From Volvariella volvacea V23 (taxonomy: Eukaryota; Basidiomycota; Agaricomycetes; Agaricales; Pluteaceae), in contig KB722738.1 of assembly GCA_000349905.1 (NCBI GenBank), positions 615,551 to 679,550 of the forward strand: 64,000 bases of DNA. Reading direction: 5' to 3'. Both the position numbers and the translations under genes were made by a program. Each line of letters opens with the position of its first letter. Positions within the stretch are counted from its first letter, which is position 1. This document shows, in pieces, positions 1 through 11,723 of this stretch. A model generated the notes under the pieces. That model saw nothing but the letters and a program-made list of their open reading frames with translations, had not been told where the DNA came from and made no database searches.

Positions 1-391
1 AGCCCCAACAATATTTTGCAGATAGTAGGATTTATATAGAAAACATACCTTGTCTGCTGTTGTAATCATAAATGCAACAAAGTGGTGGTTATTACCACCT
101 GTCCACCCATCACACTGAATGGTTACTTTGGCCCCACTAACTTTAGTATGGATGTAATGCTGAAGACTTTGAAGTGTATTGGGAAGTAAGTGCCTTGTAA
201 GTGATTTATGAGATAGAATTTTAGCCTAATATATAGTCAGATTGATGCCTCAAGATTAGAGATGTAATATACATATGAGAAATAAAATATTTGAGAAAGG
301 CTATCACTTTCAGGTTGTTTACCCAAGAAAGAGATAAGTCTCCAAATGCTATAATGCAAACAAGCATTTCTTCAAAGAGCCTTTGTTGTTC
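1..391 (-). pseudogene. hAT-family transposase remnant (partial, runs off the left edge)
   Basis: Two blocks on the minus strand read like the central part of fungal hAT (BED/DUF659-type) transposases. The block at about 391-275 opens with EQQRLFEEM. The block at 225-49 is an open 59-codon exon containing VTIQCDGWTGG followed by NNHHFVAFMIT, and it ends at a good GTATGT donor (complement of 43-48). An acceptor TAG sits directly before it (complement of 226-227). The reading phases of the two blocks do not join through any obvious intron, so the copy is probably decayed. The catalytic core and the hAT dimerisation domain would lie left of position 1. Assignment is from motif memory; I have not seen the rest of the element. 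Confidence 0.6.
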
Positions 392-2120
392 TAAGGTCTA
401 TATAGTGACAATTTGGTTTAGGTGATTGCCTTGAACTTGTATAGATCGCCCTTGTTGATATAGAACTTCATGCTGACTAGGCCCATGATCACTTGCATAA
501 CCCATGGATGGACTGTTGGCTTATGAATAAGAGCCAGAAATTGCAGACCCAGTGATAGATAAAGCTGGGGATTGCTCTCAGATAAAAGATGAATAAATAA
601 AAGCCAGTCCAAGGCCTGAATTATTCAATGAAACAACTTAAGTTGTATGCTGACTACCTTGAATGCCACCGGAAATGGTACTGTGGATGACTGGTGAGAT
701 TGCCGATATAGAGAATGGCATAGAAAGGTGGTATTAAAAATAAATATATTGTACTTTACCTGCAATACCAGTGCTAGAAGCTTTGATGATATTATTGGGT
801 GTATAATATGTTAGTAATTTTATTTGGGTATGTTCATGAACATCTTGAGGCTGAAGGGAACATTCCTGAAGGTGGTGGAGTAATGTCTTTGTTCAGTTTT
901 CGATCCAGGTATGTGGAGAGTTACAATTTGCATTAAAGACTATAATTTAAAGTTAATTAGTATATACAATGTAAATCAAATGTGGTTCCATACTAGAAAG
1001 GACTATAACATCCCTGGATTATGGAATATCAATCGGATTCATCTAGGCATCACTTTCTGCATTTTCAAGTAGTTCAGCAACCTGCAAATCAAAATATGAA
1101 GTATAATAAAAACGGATTTTGGCACCAGTGCCCTTTGCACTATCATTTGGGTTGGCATAGACTTCAGAAGGTTGTTCAATGATGGAATTTACTGAGTAGG
1201 AAGGATGGTCTGTGAAATAAGAATGCCACCATCCACAAGACTGAGTTGACATGGATACAGCCTTGGGAATAACATTGGAAAAAACTCGAAAAATAGCAAG
1301 ATTTATTCTCCCACTTTATGAGGATGAGATGAATTCTGATTGCATGATACCATGCATTCTGGTTCCAAGAAAACTTGGCCTGTTGAATGCACACCATGAT
1401 AAGAAAAGCCTTGGCTAAGCATAAGACCTTTGTTATTAAGGCAAAGCAGGTGCTTGTGGAGCTCAAAATATGGTTAATAAGCTGTAATTACTATGCAATT
1501 TACTTTGAACATGATAAGATGCATTTGTATTATCTTATCTACATGATTGGTGACCATAACCTCTTTTGGGTGTTGGTCCATGACTTGGCCCTTTAGTCGG
1601 CAAGGTTGGCAACCTGCATAACACTGATAGAAGATGTGGAAGAAGGAGTTGTCACTAAGAGAGATTTTAAAGTTGGTAAAATTATAGTTTATTCTAAGGC
1701 CCATTATCTTAGAACTGGAACTGAACTTTATAAGTATAAACTCACTTGGGATCATCCAGATTGAGGTCAATAGTTACAAAAAGTTTGCCACAAGTAGCAT
1801 GTTGATGACTGATTATCTCACATATAGTGGCCACTGGTTTTTAATAATGGTAATAGTATATTTTATTTACTGTGTTGAACAGATTATGGATACAAACCAA
1901 TACTATGCTACCTGGACCAAAAGCATGGACCAGTACTGAAATATACACATGCTATAGACAATATGTTTTTAGTTTATTTTGATATAAAATTTTGTTCTTT
2001 GAATATAATCATTGGGGCTAACACTAATTTATTAGCATAGATTATAATAATGGCAGTTATATTTCCATAATTTGCATTTTTTTGCTTGTGTTGAGTTTTT
2101 GTTTCTCTTATACCACAAAC
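392..2120. other. AT-rich stretch without a supportable gene
   Basis: Only short interrupted minus-strand frames are present (for example 418-612, 1043-1466 and 1474-1770). They may be further decayed pieces of the hAT element or of another transposon. Neighbouring frames overlap as if one coding frame had been broken by indels. No splice-consistent model could be built. Confidence 0.5.
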
Positions 2121-2598
2121 TGTTATAGTGACTCTATCTTAACATATCATAGACAAGAGATAAGTTAATATCTCTAGAGAATAAACAAGACAATAAGAGC
2201 AATAAAGACAGCTGAAGACTGAGTTAGTTGATTAATTAAAAGTGTTAATAAGATGAATTGAGAATATATTAATACCAATGAGGAATGGTACAAGAGATAT
2301 CTGAGATGAGAGAACAAAAGTGATGAACAAGAGGCTAAGCTAAGGTATTAAGATATTGAAAGTGGAGTATTTATATGTCCATGATACTAGCTATAAAAAT
2401 GAGAGGAATGATATCAAATATTGTATATACATAAGCTATAAATGTGTAAGCTATATGTACATATATTGCTATATAAGAAAATATAATTGTAGCTACTGAG
2501 AATGGTTATAGCTATTTAAAAGGAAATATTGTCCAATGATGCAAGAGAGAAAGTCCAAGAATATACATGCTGATTGATAACTTAGAGTTATTATAACA
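2121..2598. repeat. Putative solo LTR (copy A, 478 bp)
   Basis: The segment starts TGTTATA (2121-2127) and ends TATAACA (2592-2598), a perfect 7-bp inverted terminal repeat with the TG...CA ends typical of LTRs. The flanking pentamers are caaac before and caaat after, which fits a 5-bp target duplication with one change. A diverged second copy in the same orientation follows (2660-2712 plus 3462-3743). No internal retrotransposon coding sequence is attached, so this would be a solo LTR. Confidence 0.5.
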
Positions 2599-2659
2599 CA
2601 AATTCTCTTTGTTTTCTAATCCAATAATGGACATTTAAATCTATGCATTCAGTCTTCAC

Positions 2660-3743
2660 AAAGGCATTAATGAGGTAAGTTGATATTATTGAGAGAGAGA
2701 ATCAAAGGAAATTGTCAGGGCTCATAAAAGCCCTTGACATAAACACCCAACCTTCAAATGCTCACCAAGCATCTATAGGTGCTGACCCAGCATCTACACC
2801 CATAACCAAACACCCACCAAGTGTCTTTATTATTTCACTCCTTCTTTTCTTCTCCTCTTTCTATTACATCCTCTTTACTATATTTTTGATACATAATATG
2901 AATTACTTTATTTCTTTTTTACATATCACCATTACCTACATACATCTGCTCATCCGTACTCTACACCCTCATCTACGATACCCATTCTCACTCTGCCCAT
3001 TTTCACTTTTCACATATGGTATACCCTTTGTTCTTTATTGCATCAGATGATTTGATCTTGTTCTAGATGGACATGTGTTGAGTCAGAAGATCAGTTATGA
3101 CTTTATATGATTTTATCTATTCACACATTGACTGTACATGATACAAGCTTATGCATACATGCCAATCCAGCTTATGTGTCTCCTAATCTGTGTGCTACAC
3201 TCTTTGCTCAAGACTCTCACTTTACTATCTTCATTCTTACCCCCCACTTCTCTCCACCAGAGAGATTATATCCTTTTATTTACCTTTATTTATCTTCGAG
3301 TAGTATATATATACCATACTGCTCTTGCTACCTATTCCCCAGCTTTAAAGATTCTTCACTTGGAAATAGGTAAGCAACTATGAGCTAGCCTCTTCACTTA
3401 CATCCTTACTTACTATTCTTTGCTTAGGAATAGAATCCAAATATTCACTTTTTCCTCAACAGGAATGTATGAAAGGCTAAGCTGAAGTTCTACTGTATTC
3501 AAAAGTAAAGCATTTATATGTTAATGGAATTAGTTAGGAATTGTTGGAAATATTGTGGAAGCTATGTACATATAAGCTATGGATGCATAAGCTAAACATG
3601 CATATATTACTATATGGAAAAAGACTATTGTAGTTACTGATAATGGTTGTAACTACTAAAAGGAGATGCTATGTTCAATGATGCGAAATAACAAGAAGTC
3701 CAAAAGCACACAAGCTGATTAACAACCTTTTGTCATTGTAACA
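2660..3743. repeat. Second LTR-like copy (copy B), 5'-truncated and split by another element
   Basis: Bases 3471-3743 align along their length with copy A (2331-2598). Shared blocks include aggctaagct, catatatt-ctatat, ttgtag-tactga, caatgatgc and aagtcca, and both copies end in TAACA. The 5' continuation of copy B is found at about 2660-2712 (gatatt...gagagagaatc resembles copy A around 2300-2320). It is separated from the 3' part by the 749-bp element at 2713-3461. The 5' limit near 2660 is approximate. Confidence 0.45.
2713..3461. mobile_element. Putative solo LTR (749 bp) inserted in copy B
   Basis: The segment begins TGTCAGGGCT and ends CTCAACA, giving TG...CA termini. Pentamers on either side are gaaat and ggaat, a possible 5-bp target duplication with one mismatch. 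The first 27 bases contain an imperfect inverted repeat (TGTCAGGGCT ... AGCCCTTGACA). The interior is strongly pyrimidine-rich and encodes only random frames. Removing the segment rejoins the two parts of copy B, which is the best evidence that it is an insertion. Confidence 0.5.
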
Positions 3744-4921
3744 CTTACTCCAATGCATCTGAAGCCATTCTTGATGTTTGTCCAAAAATCTCTCAATTTA
3801 GCTTCCACCTACATCCTGACATTGATAACTCAGCTAATTATGCCAAATTGAATTTGCATATTTGGCAATCTCACAATATGTTTGTGAAAATCCATAGCTG
3901 GCAGATTGCTCAAGGAAGTCAACAAGCAAGGCTTCTTCAGCCAATGTCAGGTCTTACTGTTTCTTGTGGCCTTGAGTAGCATTCCCATTATTATGATAGC
4001 AATTACTCAATGTCTTGTAAGACCCTGGTATCCCAAAGTCCATTGCAATCTACCACAAACCTCATTTGGGACCATTCTTCTTCTGCTTCTTATATGCTAC
4101 AACAGCAGCCATAATTAGGCCCTCTTTGGCCCTGCACTTTGTGATCTGTTTGGCATGCTTGGAAAATGCCTTTTTGCCCATTTTGAGTACAAGATTGAGA
4201 TAGACGAGACTGAGGGGACAAATGGTGAGTGTCACAACTTTGTCACATCATCTCATATTCATTCAAGCTTTTGTCCATGATTTTGTATCAAACTTGCCTT
4301 CTGTAGTAAAATAGGACATACAGGAGTATATGCTCAATCTGACTCAAGAAATGTTTTGGGGCCAATTAACCCCCTGATTGTACAACTTGCTGCACAAAAG
4401 TTGGGTTGGGTGTAAAAATGCTATTTCTCAACTGAATTTGAAGTGCCACTCATCAGAATTGGGACGAATTTGTACAAAATTAAAACTGGGATGAGGCCTA
4501 TTGAATAGGACTTTATAAAAAATTCCGGAGGCAATTCTGACAAGGAGTGTGGCCAGTACCACTTAATGTGAAAAATCGCGACCTGTGAAAAAACATGCCG
4601 ATACACTGTATGGCGTGGGACTGGGAAGAGGGGTCGCACCTCAATCTAATTGAATAAGATAAGTATAAAAAGAATATGCTAAGTGGACAATAACTCGAAA
4701 TAATGGTTAATGGTTACGAATTGGGTAATCGGGTTAGGCGTAAGTGGAGGTGATACATGGTGGGGTTAAGGCCTTCACAGTTGTCACATCTCTTTCCAAA
4801 AATTATTTAAACGAAATGTTGGATTTCCGTTTTTCAACTGGGTCCTCATCCCTCTTCATCCTCATCGCTTCCCGTGGACACGAACAGCACTGCGTCAGGC
4901 AGCTGTCTGTATTCCATAGCA
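3744..4921. other. AT-rich stretch, transposon-like debris, no gene supported
   Basis: Plus-strand frames at about 3770-4500 are long but broken by several stops and shifts. They have the look of a decayed transposon protein, but I do not recognise the family. Base composition changes to normal gene-space GC at about 4.8 kb, just before the first real gene. Confidence 0.4.
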
Positions 4922-5740
4922 ATGCCTTCTCTACGTCGTACCGTCTCATCCCCTGCTGTTCGAACATCTCCCTATAAGCCATTCCTATCCAATCCAACAT
5001 ATCCTACCTCAGCTACCAGAACACAAGGACCTAGTCCTAGACGTTCGTCTGGCTCGGACGTCGCTAACAGAAGAGTGCTGGCCGACATTGAGTGGTGGAA
5101 GGTGGTTGACGGCCAATGTCACCTTGACACGAACAGGAGCGAGGATGAGAACCATGCCCTGGAGCGCGATGAACTCGGTCAGAGACTTGTGGAAGATGCC
5201 CTCCTCAATGGCGCACAGCTTGTAAACGCGGATATCGGCACAAGAACCGATCCTGACGCGCCACCCGAACCCTTGGCTATGGATACGACATCTGCTGAGG
5301 TACGTTCGGGAGCTCAAACTTCGTGAGATAGTACCTGACCGAGTGGCGCGCTACATCCTTTTGTCTGTGTTCATATGCGGTCTACATCATTGGTTATGCA
5401 GGCGTCGCCCCTCATGACACCCGTTGGCGCGTCTCCGCAGATGTCATTCCGCCGTCATCAGACGGAACCAGCACTGGTCTTTGCGACATGTTCGGACGAA
5501 CCAACACCCGAACCCAGTATCTCCTTGGGGGATGCCACTTTTGATATACCTGACTTGGAATTTGATCCCGAGTTTATCCTGCCAAAGTTCTCCCTACCAT
5601 CTGCAGTAGAGCATAGCAAGGATCCCTTCCTGTTTGAAAGTGCCTTCGACGCACCCGAGTTCTTGTCGTATGACGACGACCTCAACCACCTCCAGGATTT
5701 TGCACCATCCTTCGTTTCCTACTCAACAGGATTCTTCTGA
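4922..5740 (+). CDS. Uncharacterised 238-aa protein
   Basis: Two exons, 4922-5299 and 5402-5740, joined by a GTACGT...GCAG intron in phase 0. I do not recognise a named domain. The N-terminus is Ser/Arg-rich (starts MPSLRRTVSS) and contains RRSSG followed by RRVLADIEWWKV, a compact tryptophan-containing segment that looks like the conserved core. The C-terminal half is acidic with repeated Asp-Pro and Phe (DIPDLEFDPEF), like a disordered activation or interaction region. No signal peptide or membrane helix. An in-frame ATG 48 nt upstream exists, but the 4922 start gives the sequence I would expect to be conserved. Similar small proteins occur in Agaricomycetes as far as I recall; the function is unknown. 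Confidence 0.75.
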
Positions 5741-8144
5741 AAGCGCAACCATCTTCGGGCAAGAGGACGCCCTTTCCGTTCGGGACAAGTCCCGCCATAC
5801 TGCCGTTTAATTGGTGCTCGAACACGATATTGTCCCCATCTATCAATTTCCATTTCGGAGGTCATTTTATCCCATCTATCTTCGCATCTATTTTGAGATC
5901 GACCACTACTCGTTCTGGCCCTTGAACAGCAATCTGCCACTCTAGCCACTATTGTGACCACGACCGATGCCTTCCCTCATCCAAAAGTACCTTCCTCACC
6001 ACCTAACCTCAACCTATCGCGTACCAAGTACATACACTGCCTCAAGTCATGCCACGTGCATCGATTTTTTCAACGCCAGGAACCAGGCCATGGCTCTCCC
6101 TCGCGACACGACACCGGCGATGGCGACCCTCTCCAGCCGCCGTTACCAATAGCCAAACCCCAAGGGTTGGATATTGGTCCTGACCACATGCATATACTTT
6201 GTTCTTGGGTTTTTTGAAAACCGGCGTCCTTCGTTATTGCCTTTCTCGCCCTACACCCACCAAGGTGGGCAGCCAATGACTCTCACGATTCACGAATTGT
6301 TATACCTTAGGACACACATGCAAACCCCCCTCCTTGAGAAAGTCAAGGGCGAAGCCCCGGTTTTGATCGCTCAATCTTTTCATCTTCCTACCTATTTTCC
6401 TTTCACGATTATGACGTTCTAGGTCTACAAGTTCTGACTCTGGAATAACGTTGACGTCCAAGTGACGACTCCTAACTCTGTATTCATTTAGTATATATTC
6501 ATTCGGTATATAAACCACTGATTCTATACTCTATTTTCATCATTACTCGCATATGTTGATTCCTTGTACCTTTCTCCTACCACCTATCTTGTGGCTATCA
6601 TTTCTTCCATCCACGCTTGCCACCAAACTCATTCATCCACATCACCCATATCATCACCCACTTGTCCATTTGATTCATTCCATTTCATATACTCCATCCA
6701 TATTCTCACATTTGTAACGATTAGAATCATGCGCACGCCCAATCTATTTTCTTCTACCCAAATCGTGTGTTCGAATTCGTATCATCCAAATGGCACCGAC
6801 CCCGAGCACTTACTTTATGTGACTATCAGCCCCTCAAAACCCTTGACATCCCTTTTACAACCCTAATTGTCAGGCGCTTCTCAAGCAGTCTCGTCCAACC
6901 TATCGCGTCCACATGAGTGATGAGATGCTGTCAAACTACACGTGTATGCACAAATATACGTGTCCGTTCCATTCTGTCTGTCCATCAGCTTGGATACCGA
7001 CACAACTCTACTTCCCGGGAGACAGCTTGAGGATGGGCACGGAACAAAGGACCAACCCACTCAGGATGATCAGCACATCCCTAATGATGTTATTATATCC
7101 CAACTTCGAGTCTGCCTCGTTGTCTGAACTCGCCCGCAAAAGACCTGGTCCGCGCGAAGATCATCAAGAGATCGAGAAGCCAAGAGAGTTGGTGGCACGG
7201 AGTTGATTGTATGCAACAAGGCGAGCCAAATGTGTAGTATAATGTGCGCGCAAGTTGCGGTTTTGAACCCTTAATAAGACCATGTTGGACGACTGTCATC
7301 TGGGAGGTGAAGATTTCCAACACGGTGACCGGGTGCATATCGACTACATCCAGCTTCTAATGTTGCTATCGATGAGATGAATCTGTTGCACTGGTTATCT
7401 CGAGGCAAGGGCTCAAGCCAGGCTCCTAAAACGTTAGTTGGCTTGTATTAACCTTCGTCCGAACTACACTTAACCGGAACGGCAGGATAATTTCAGCGTC
7501 TGATGAGTTATCTGTTCGTTTCACTTTTATTTTGTTGGATATCTTAAACCATAATTTTCCTCGGTCTAGGCGGCTCACGGCCAACAGGGAGGCGTTAAGT
7601 TTACTGTAAAACAGCTTAGTCAAAGGGCCCAAAGGATTTTTAGGGTTAATCACTCACCCACGAACCAGGCGGGAATCGGTGGCTTTGAGGCAGGGAGCTG
7701 CGCGCGTGATACCCTATGATCGAGCAGGGAGGCTTCCGTTTAGAACCATCACGACGCTGCCAGTAACTTTAACATGGCAGGACTACCTATAAACTTTGTG
7801 TCAGAATAGATTCAGAGGCAACGTTTTGTATGCAATGTGAGCTATCAAGTATAGTCAAGAGATCGAGGTGTGGGTGAGTTAGGCTGAGTTCTGGCTTCTA
7901 GTTGCAGGCAATTCAAATGTCCCGTAATCGGCCTACAAGATGAGTAAACTCAAAAGGCTGAATAAACCACAAGCACCTGCTGTGGCCTTGAGTCGTCGAA
8001 CGTCGAGACGACATGCGGCGCACACAAAGATATCATTAGCTCACGTGATCCATACGGAATTTTTGGCGAGTGTGAAGCCAGATCCCACCATTCGCGGTCG
8101 CTTCTTTCTACAGCCATCGACGTACGTCTGGTTGACTACGACAA
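5741..8144. other. 2.4 kb without a supportable gene
   Basis: The first part (to about 6.9 kb) is C/T-rich and probably carries 3' UTR of the upstream gene. Short frames such as 6913-7206 lack splice-consistent continuation or recognisable motifs. The last few hundred bases should contain the UTP21 promoter. I see no tRNA, repeat or ncRNA signal that I would defend. Confidence 0.4.
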
Positions 8145-11100
8145 ATGGTCTCCGATGCAATGCTAGTGGATGAGCCAATACAACCGCCACGAAAAAGAGT
8201 GAAGCAAGGTATCAGTGCCCCTGCTAAGATCGCAAAGGACCCCCGACTATTTGCACCATTTCGAGCACTCGGATTGATCACAAACCACGTTCCATTCATA
8301 TTGCAAACTCGCTCGTTTAAGGGGGCAACAGAAGGGCCGAAAGTGCATATTCTGACCTGCCTTGGGCGGTCATGGGCACTCTGGGAGGGTAGTAAAATGA
8401 CGTTGCTTTTTGTCGGTGAGTTTCCGAGTTCCAAACTTCCTGGGTGGTTTAATGGATAGATATGATGCAGGATCTGATGCACCCGATCAGATAACGTGTC
8501 TAGCAATGGATGGCGACGCAGTATGGGCATCTGCCGGCCCGCATGCAATAAAATATATACGGGGGAAGGAGGTGTGTTACTATTGACATAGTCACTGCTG
8601 AATCGCTGAAATTCGTTAGGTTCTCCGAGTGTCAAATCCCTTGGAATCAAATCTGTCATTTATCACAATATTTGGGTCTCAAATCCTTGCATTAACGGAG
8701 GATGGAGGACGCATGCTGATTTGGGATACAAAAACTGGAGGTACGACGAGCCTATATGATGATTAGAGAGCGAACTCATCTAGTTACCTAGCCCTAAACT
8801 TATCTATCCAGTTTGACCCCGACTTCACCGCGACATCCATCCTGCACCCTGCGACATACCTCAACAAGGTGCTAGTAAGCAGCATTCAGGGAAGTCTGCA
8901 GCTATGGAACATTTCGACGCAGTAAGCTGCAAGTCATGCCTACTTTCCGCTGTTAAGTCACAATTGATTATCTATTTTAGGTCGTGTATACACAAATTCT
9001 CATCGTCAAACCTGCTTACCTCGTCAATAAACAATGCTGGATGTGCCATTACAGCATTGGTGCAGTCGCCAGCCATAGATGTTGTTGGAATCGGGTTCAC
9101 GTCTGGGGAAATATCTGTGTATGATATAAGAACTGATGAACGACTAATGAGGATGTTCATGGAAGGGGGTATTCGGTCACTTGGATTCCGTAGCGGTTTG
9201 TTTGTATGATTCCTCCTCTTTCACATTCTAACTCTCTGTCCAGATGGGCACCCCATCCTTGCCTCTGCCTCTGCCGCTGGTCATCTGGCCCTGTGGGACC
9301 TGAATGAGGGTGGCAAACTGCTGCATTTGGTGCGAGGTGCCCACGACGGCGCTATAAGTGCTGTAGAATGGGTCCCAGGTCAGCCAGTGCTCATCACTTC
9401 GGGAGAAGACAATAGCGTCAAGGTGAGTCTTGTCGGCATTTTCCTAAGCCTCACCTACCTGACCCATCGTAGCAATGGCTATTTGATTCGCCCACAGCAG
9501 CGCCTCGCCTCCTCAAATTTAGGTCGGGACATCATGCTCCACCGCACCTAATTAGGTATTACGGAGAAGACGGAAAGCAACTACTTACTGCCTCCAGGGA
9601 TCGTAGTCTAAGGTGCACGTCGGTAGTCAGGGACTCTCGATCCTTTGAGCTTTCACAAGGTATTCAGCCCTCTATGTGCACCCCCAGCCCACTAACAGAC
9701 TCTAGGTTCACTGTCTAAAAAGGCAACAAGTCTCTCTATCCCTATAGCCAGCCTCAAATTCCCTCCCATAACATCTATATCATATTCAACGACTAGAGCG
9801 AAAGATTGGGACGACATACTTACTGCACACACGGACGAAACATTTGCTCGATCGTGGACGATGCAAAATAAGAGACTAGGAAAACACAATTTCGGGTTTG
9901 TTTCGACCGCAAAGGCGAAAGGCAAATCCAGGGCTCCACTAGGCTCTGTGAAGGTATGTATAATGGCTAGTCTCTTCTCTTAAGGATGCTTACTGCAGTG
10001 ACAGGCAGTTTGTGTATCCGCTTGTGGTAATTTTGGCATTGCAAGCTCCTCGACAGGTGCAATACACATGTGGAATATGCAGTCTGGGATCCAGCGCAAG
10101 ACATTTGACCTTGGTCTTCCGCCTTCAGAGGTTGCAAACCGAATACCTGGCTTTGATAAGGAGTCAAAACACCGCAGTGTCGTTGGTCTAGCGAGTGATG
10201 CCCTGAACAGAGTAGTTATTGCAGCGACACTGGATGGAACTCTTAATGTATGTGCGCCCTCGCTTAGGAGCAATTACCATTCACTAAATGACCACATAGT
10301 TCTTTGACTTCCACACAGCAACGCTAGATCATACTTTGATTCTTCCTTCAACGGCAGTCTCAATCCTGCTCCATCGGGATAGTGGGCTGTTGGCTATCAT
10401 CTGCGACGACCTCGTGGTGAGGATAGTCGACATTGAAACCAAGAGAATAGTCAGGGAATTGGGTGGATTCCGCGGGAGAGTCCTGGATATTGTTCGTCCT
10501 TTTCTTCTAGTCAAAGAAGACTTTCTGACGACGTATACAATCCAGGCCTTCTCGCCAGATTCGCGTTGGCTAGTCACGACATCTTTGGATTCTGTCATTC
10601 GGACGTTTGACATGCCCACTGGCCGTCTTATTGATGCGTTCAGGACTTCTAGCGTCGCCACAAGCATCTCGTTCTCCCCAACGAACGATTTCCTAGCAAC
10701 CGCGCACGTGGATAGCGTTGGCGTTTATCTCTGGTATTCTTCTCCTTCCAATAGATGCTATGATGGCTGATTTATGTCGTTCTCAGGGCAAACCGTGCTC
10801 AATATGCTGAATTCTCTTTTCAGAGTATATCAGAGGACGACGTCATGGAGGTTAGCCTACCGTCAATACACGGAGAGACTGAGGATGATGGTAAGATTGT
10901 CCAACAACTCAGTCCTGTTAATGCCTATTTTTTTTGCAGTAGTCGAAGGATTGTCAGCGCTGACAATGCAAGAAGAGAAAAAAGACGTGTTTTCTACACC
11001 CCCACAACTTGACGGCGACCTTATCACATTGACCTTATTACCCCGCTCGAGATGGCAGACCTTGTTGAACCTCGATGTCATACAGGTTCGTGCGTTCTGC

Positions 11101-11723
11101 AATTCATTCGGATATCTGATCACGCATATACCTCTGGTTTTAATAGATACGGAATAAACCAAAAGAACCCCCAAAAGCCCCAGAAAAGGCACCTTTCTTC
11201 TTGCCCACTCTTCCAGGCGTTGAGACACGCTTTGCTATTGAAGATAAGAAAGAAGAAAAAGACAAAAAACCAACACGACGGTTGGATAAAATTGCGGCTA
11301 ACACTGAAAGCGTATTTTTAAAGAAATTAATGGAGGAGGATTCTGAGGGTGATTGTAGGTTATTTGGTTATTTTATCCTTAACTTTTCTGACACTTTTTA
11401 TAGATGAAGCCTTCTTCAATCAGGCAAAGTCGCTTTCACCTGCTGCTCTTGATCTGGAGCTCCGTTCTCTCGTCACCCTCGACTCACTCAGTTGTTTTAT
11501 CAACGCCCTCATACGTCGCCTGCATTCCCACCGTGACTTTGAAGCCGTTCAAGCGATGCAAAATGTATTTTTACGAACACACAGTGACGAAATTATCGCA
11601 AACGAGGACTTACAGCAGGATTTAGAGAGATTGGTGCAGGTGCAGAAGAAGGAGAGCCAGAGAGTTTTGGAGTTGATTGCTAGTTCTCTTGGGACGCTGT
11701 CATTCGTAAGAGAGACTATATGA
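8145..11723 (+). CDS. UTP21: U3 snoRNP-associated WD40 protein Utp21 (WDR36)
   Basis: A component of the UTP-B subcomplex of the small-subunit processome, acting in the nucleolus on early 18S pre-rRNA processing. Fifteen exons splice in frame: 8145-8415, 8471-8571, 8620-8740, 8792-8921, 8981-9195, 9244-9422, 9473-9659, 9706-9953, 10005-10247, 10300-10491, 10546-10733, 10787-10890, 10940-11085, 11147-11354, 11404-11723. The 950-aa product matches the length of yeast Utp21 (about 940 aa). The N-terminus has FAPFRALGLITNHVPF, typical of the family. WD40 blades fill roughly residues 30-690 (for example HLALWDLNEGG, FSPDSRW). The Utp21 C-terminal domain begins around PRSRWQTLLNLDVIQ and continues through RNKPKEPPKAPEKAPFFLP. 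A second in-frame ATG at 8160 could also serve as start. Confidence 0.95.

Noticed and set aside
2712..3050. 112-codon frame in the pyrimidine-rich LTR
   Set aside because: Composition follows the C/T bias of the repeat and there is no protein-like pattern.
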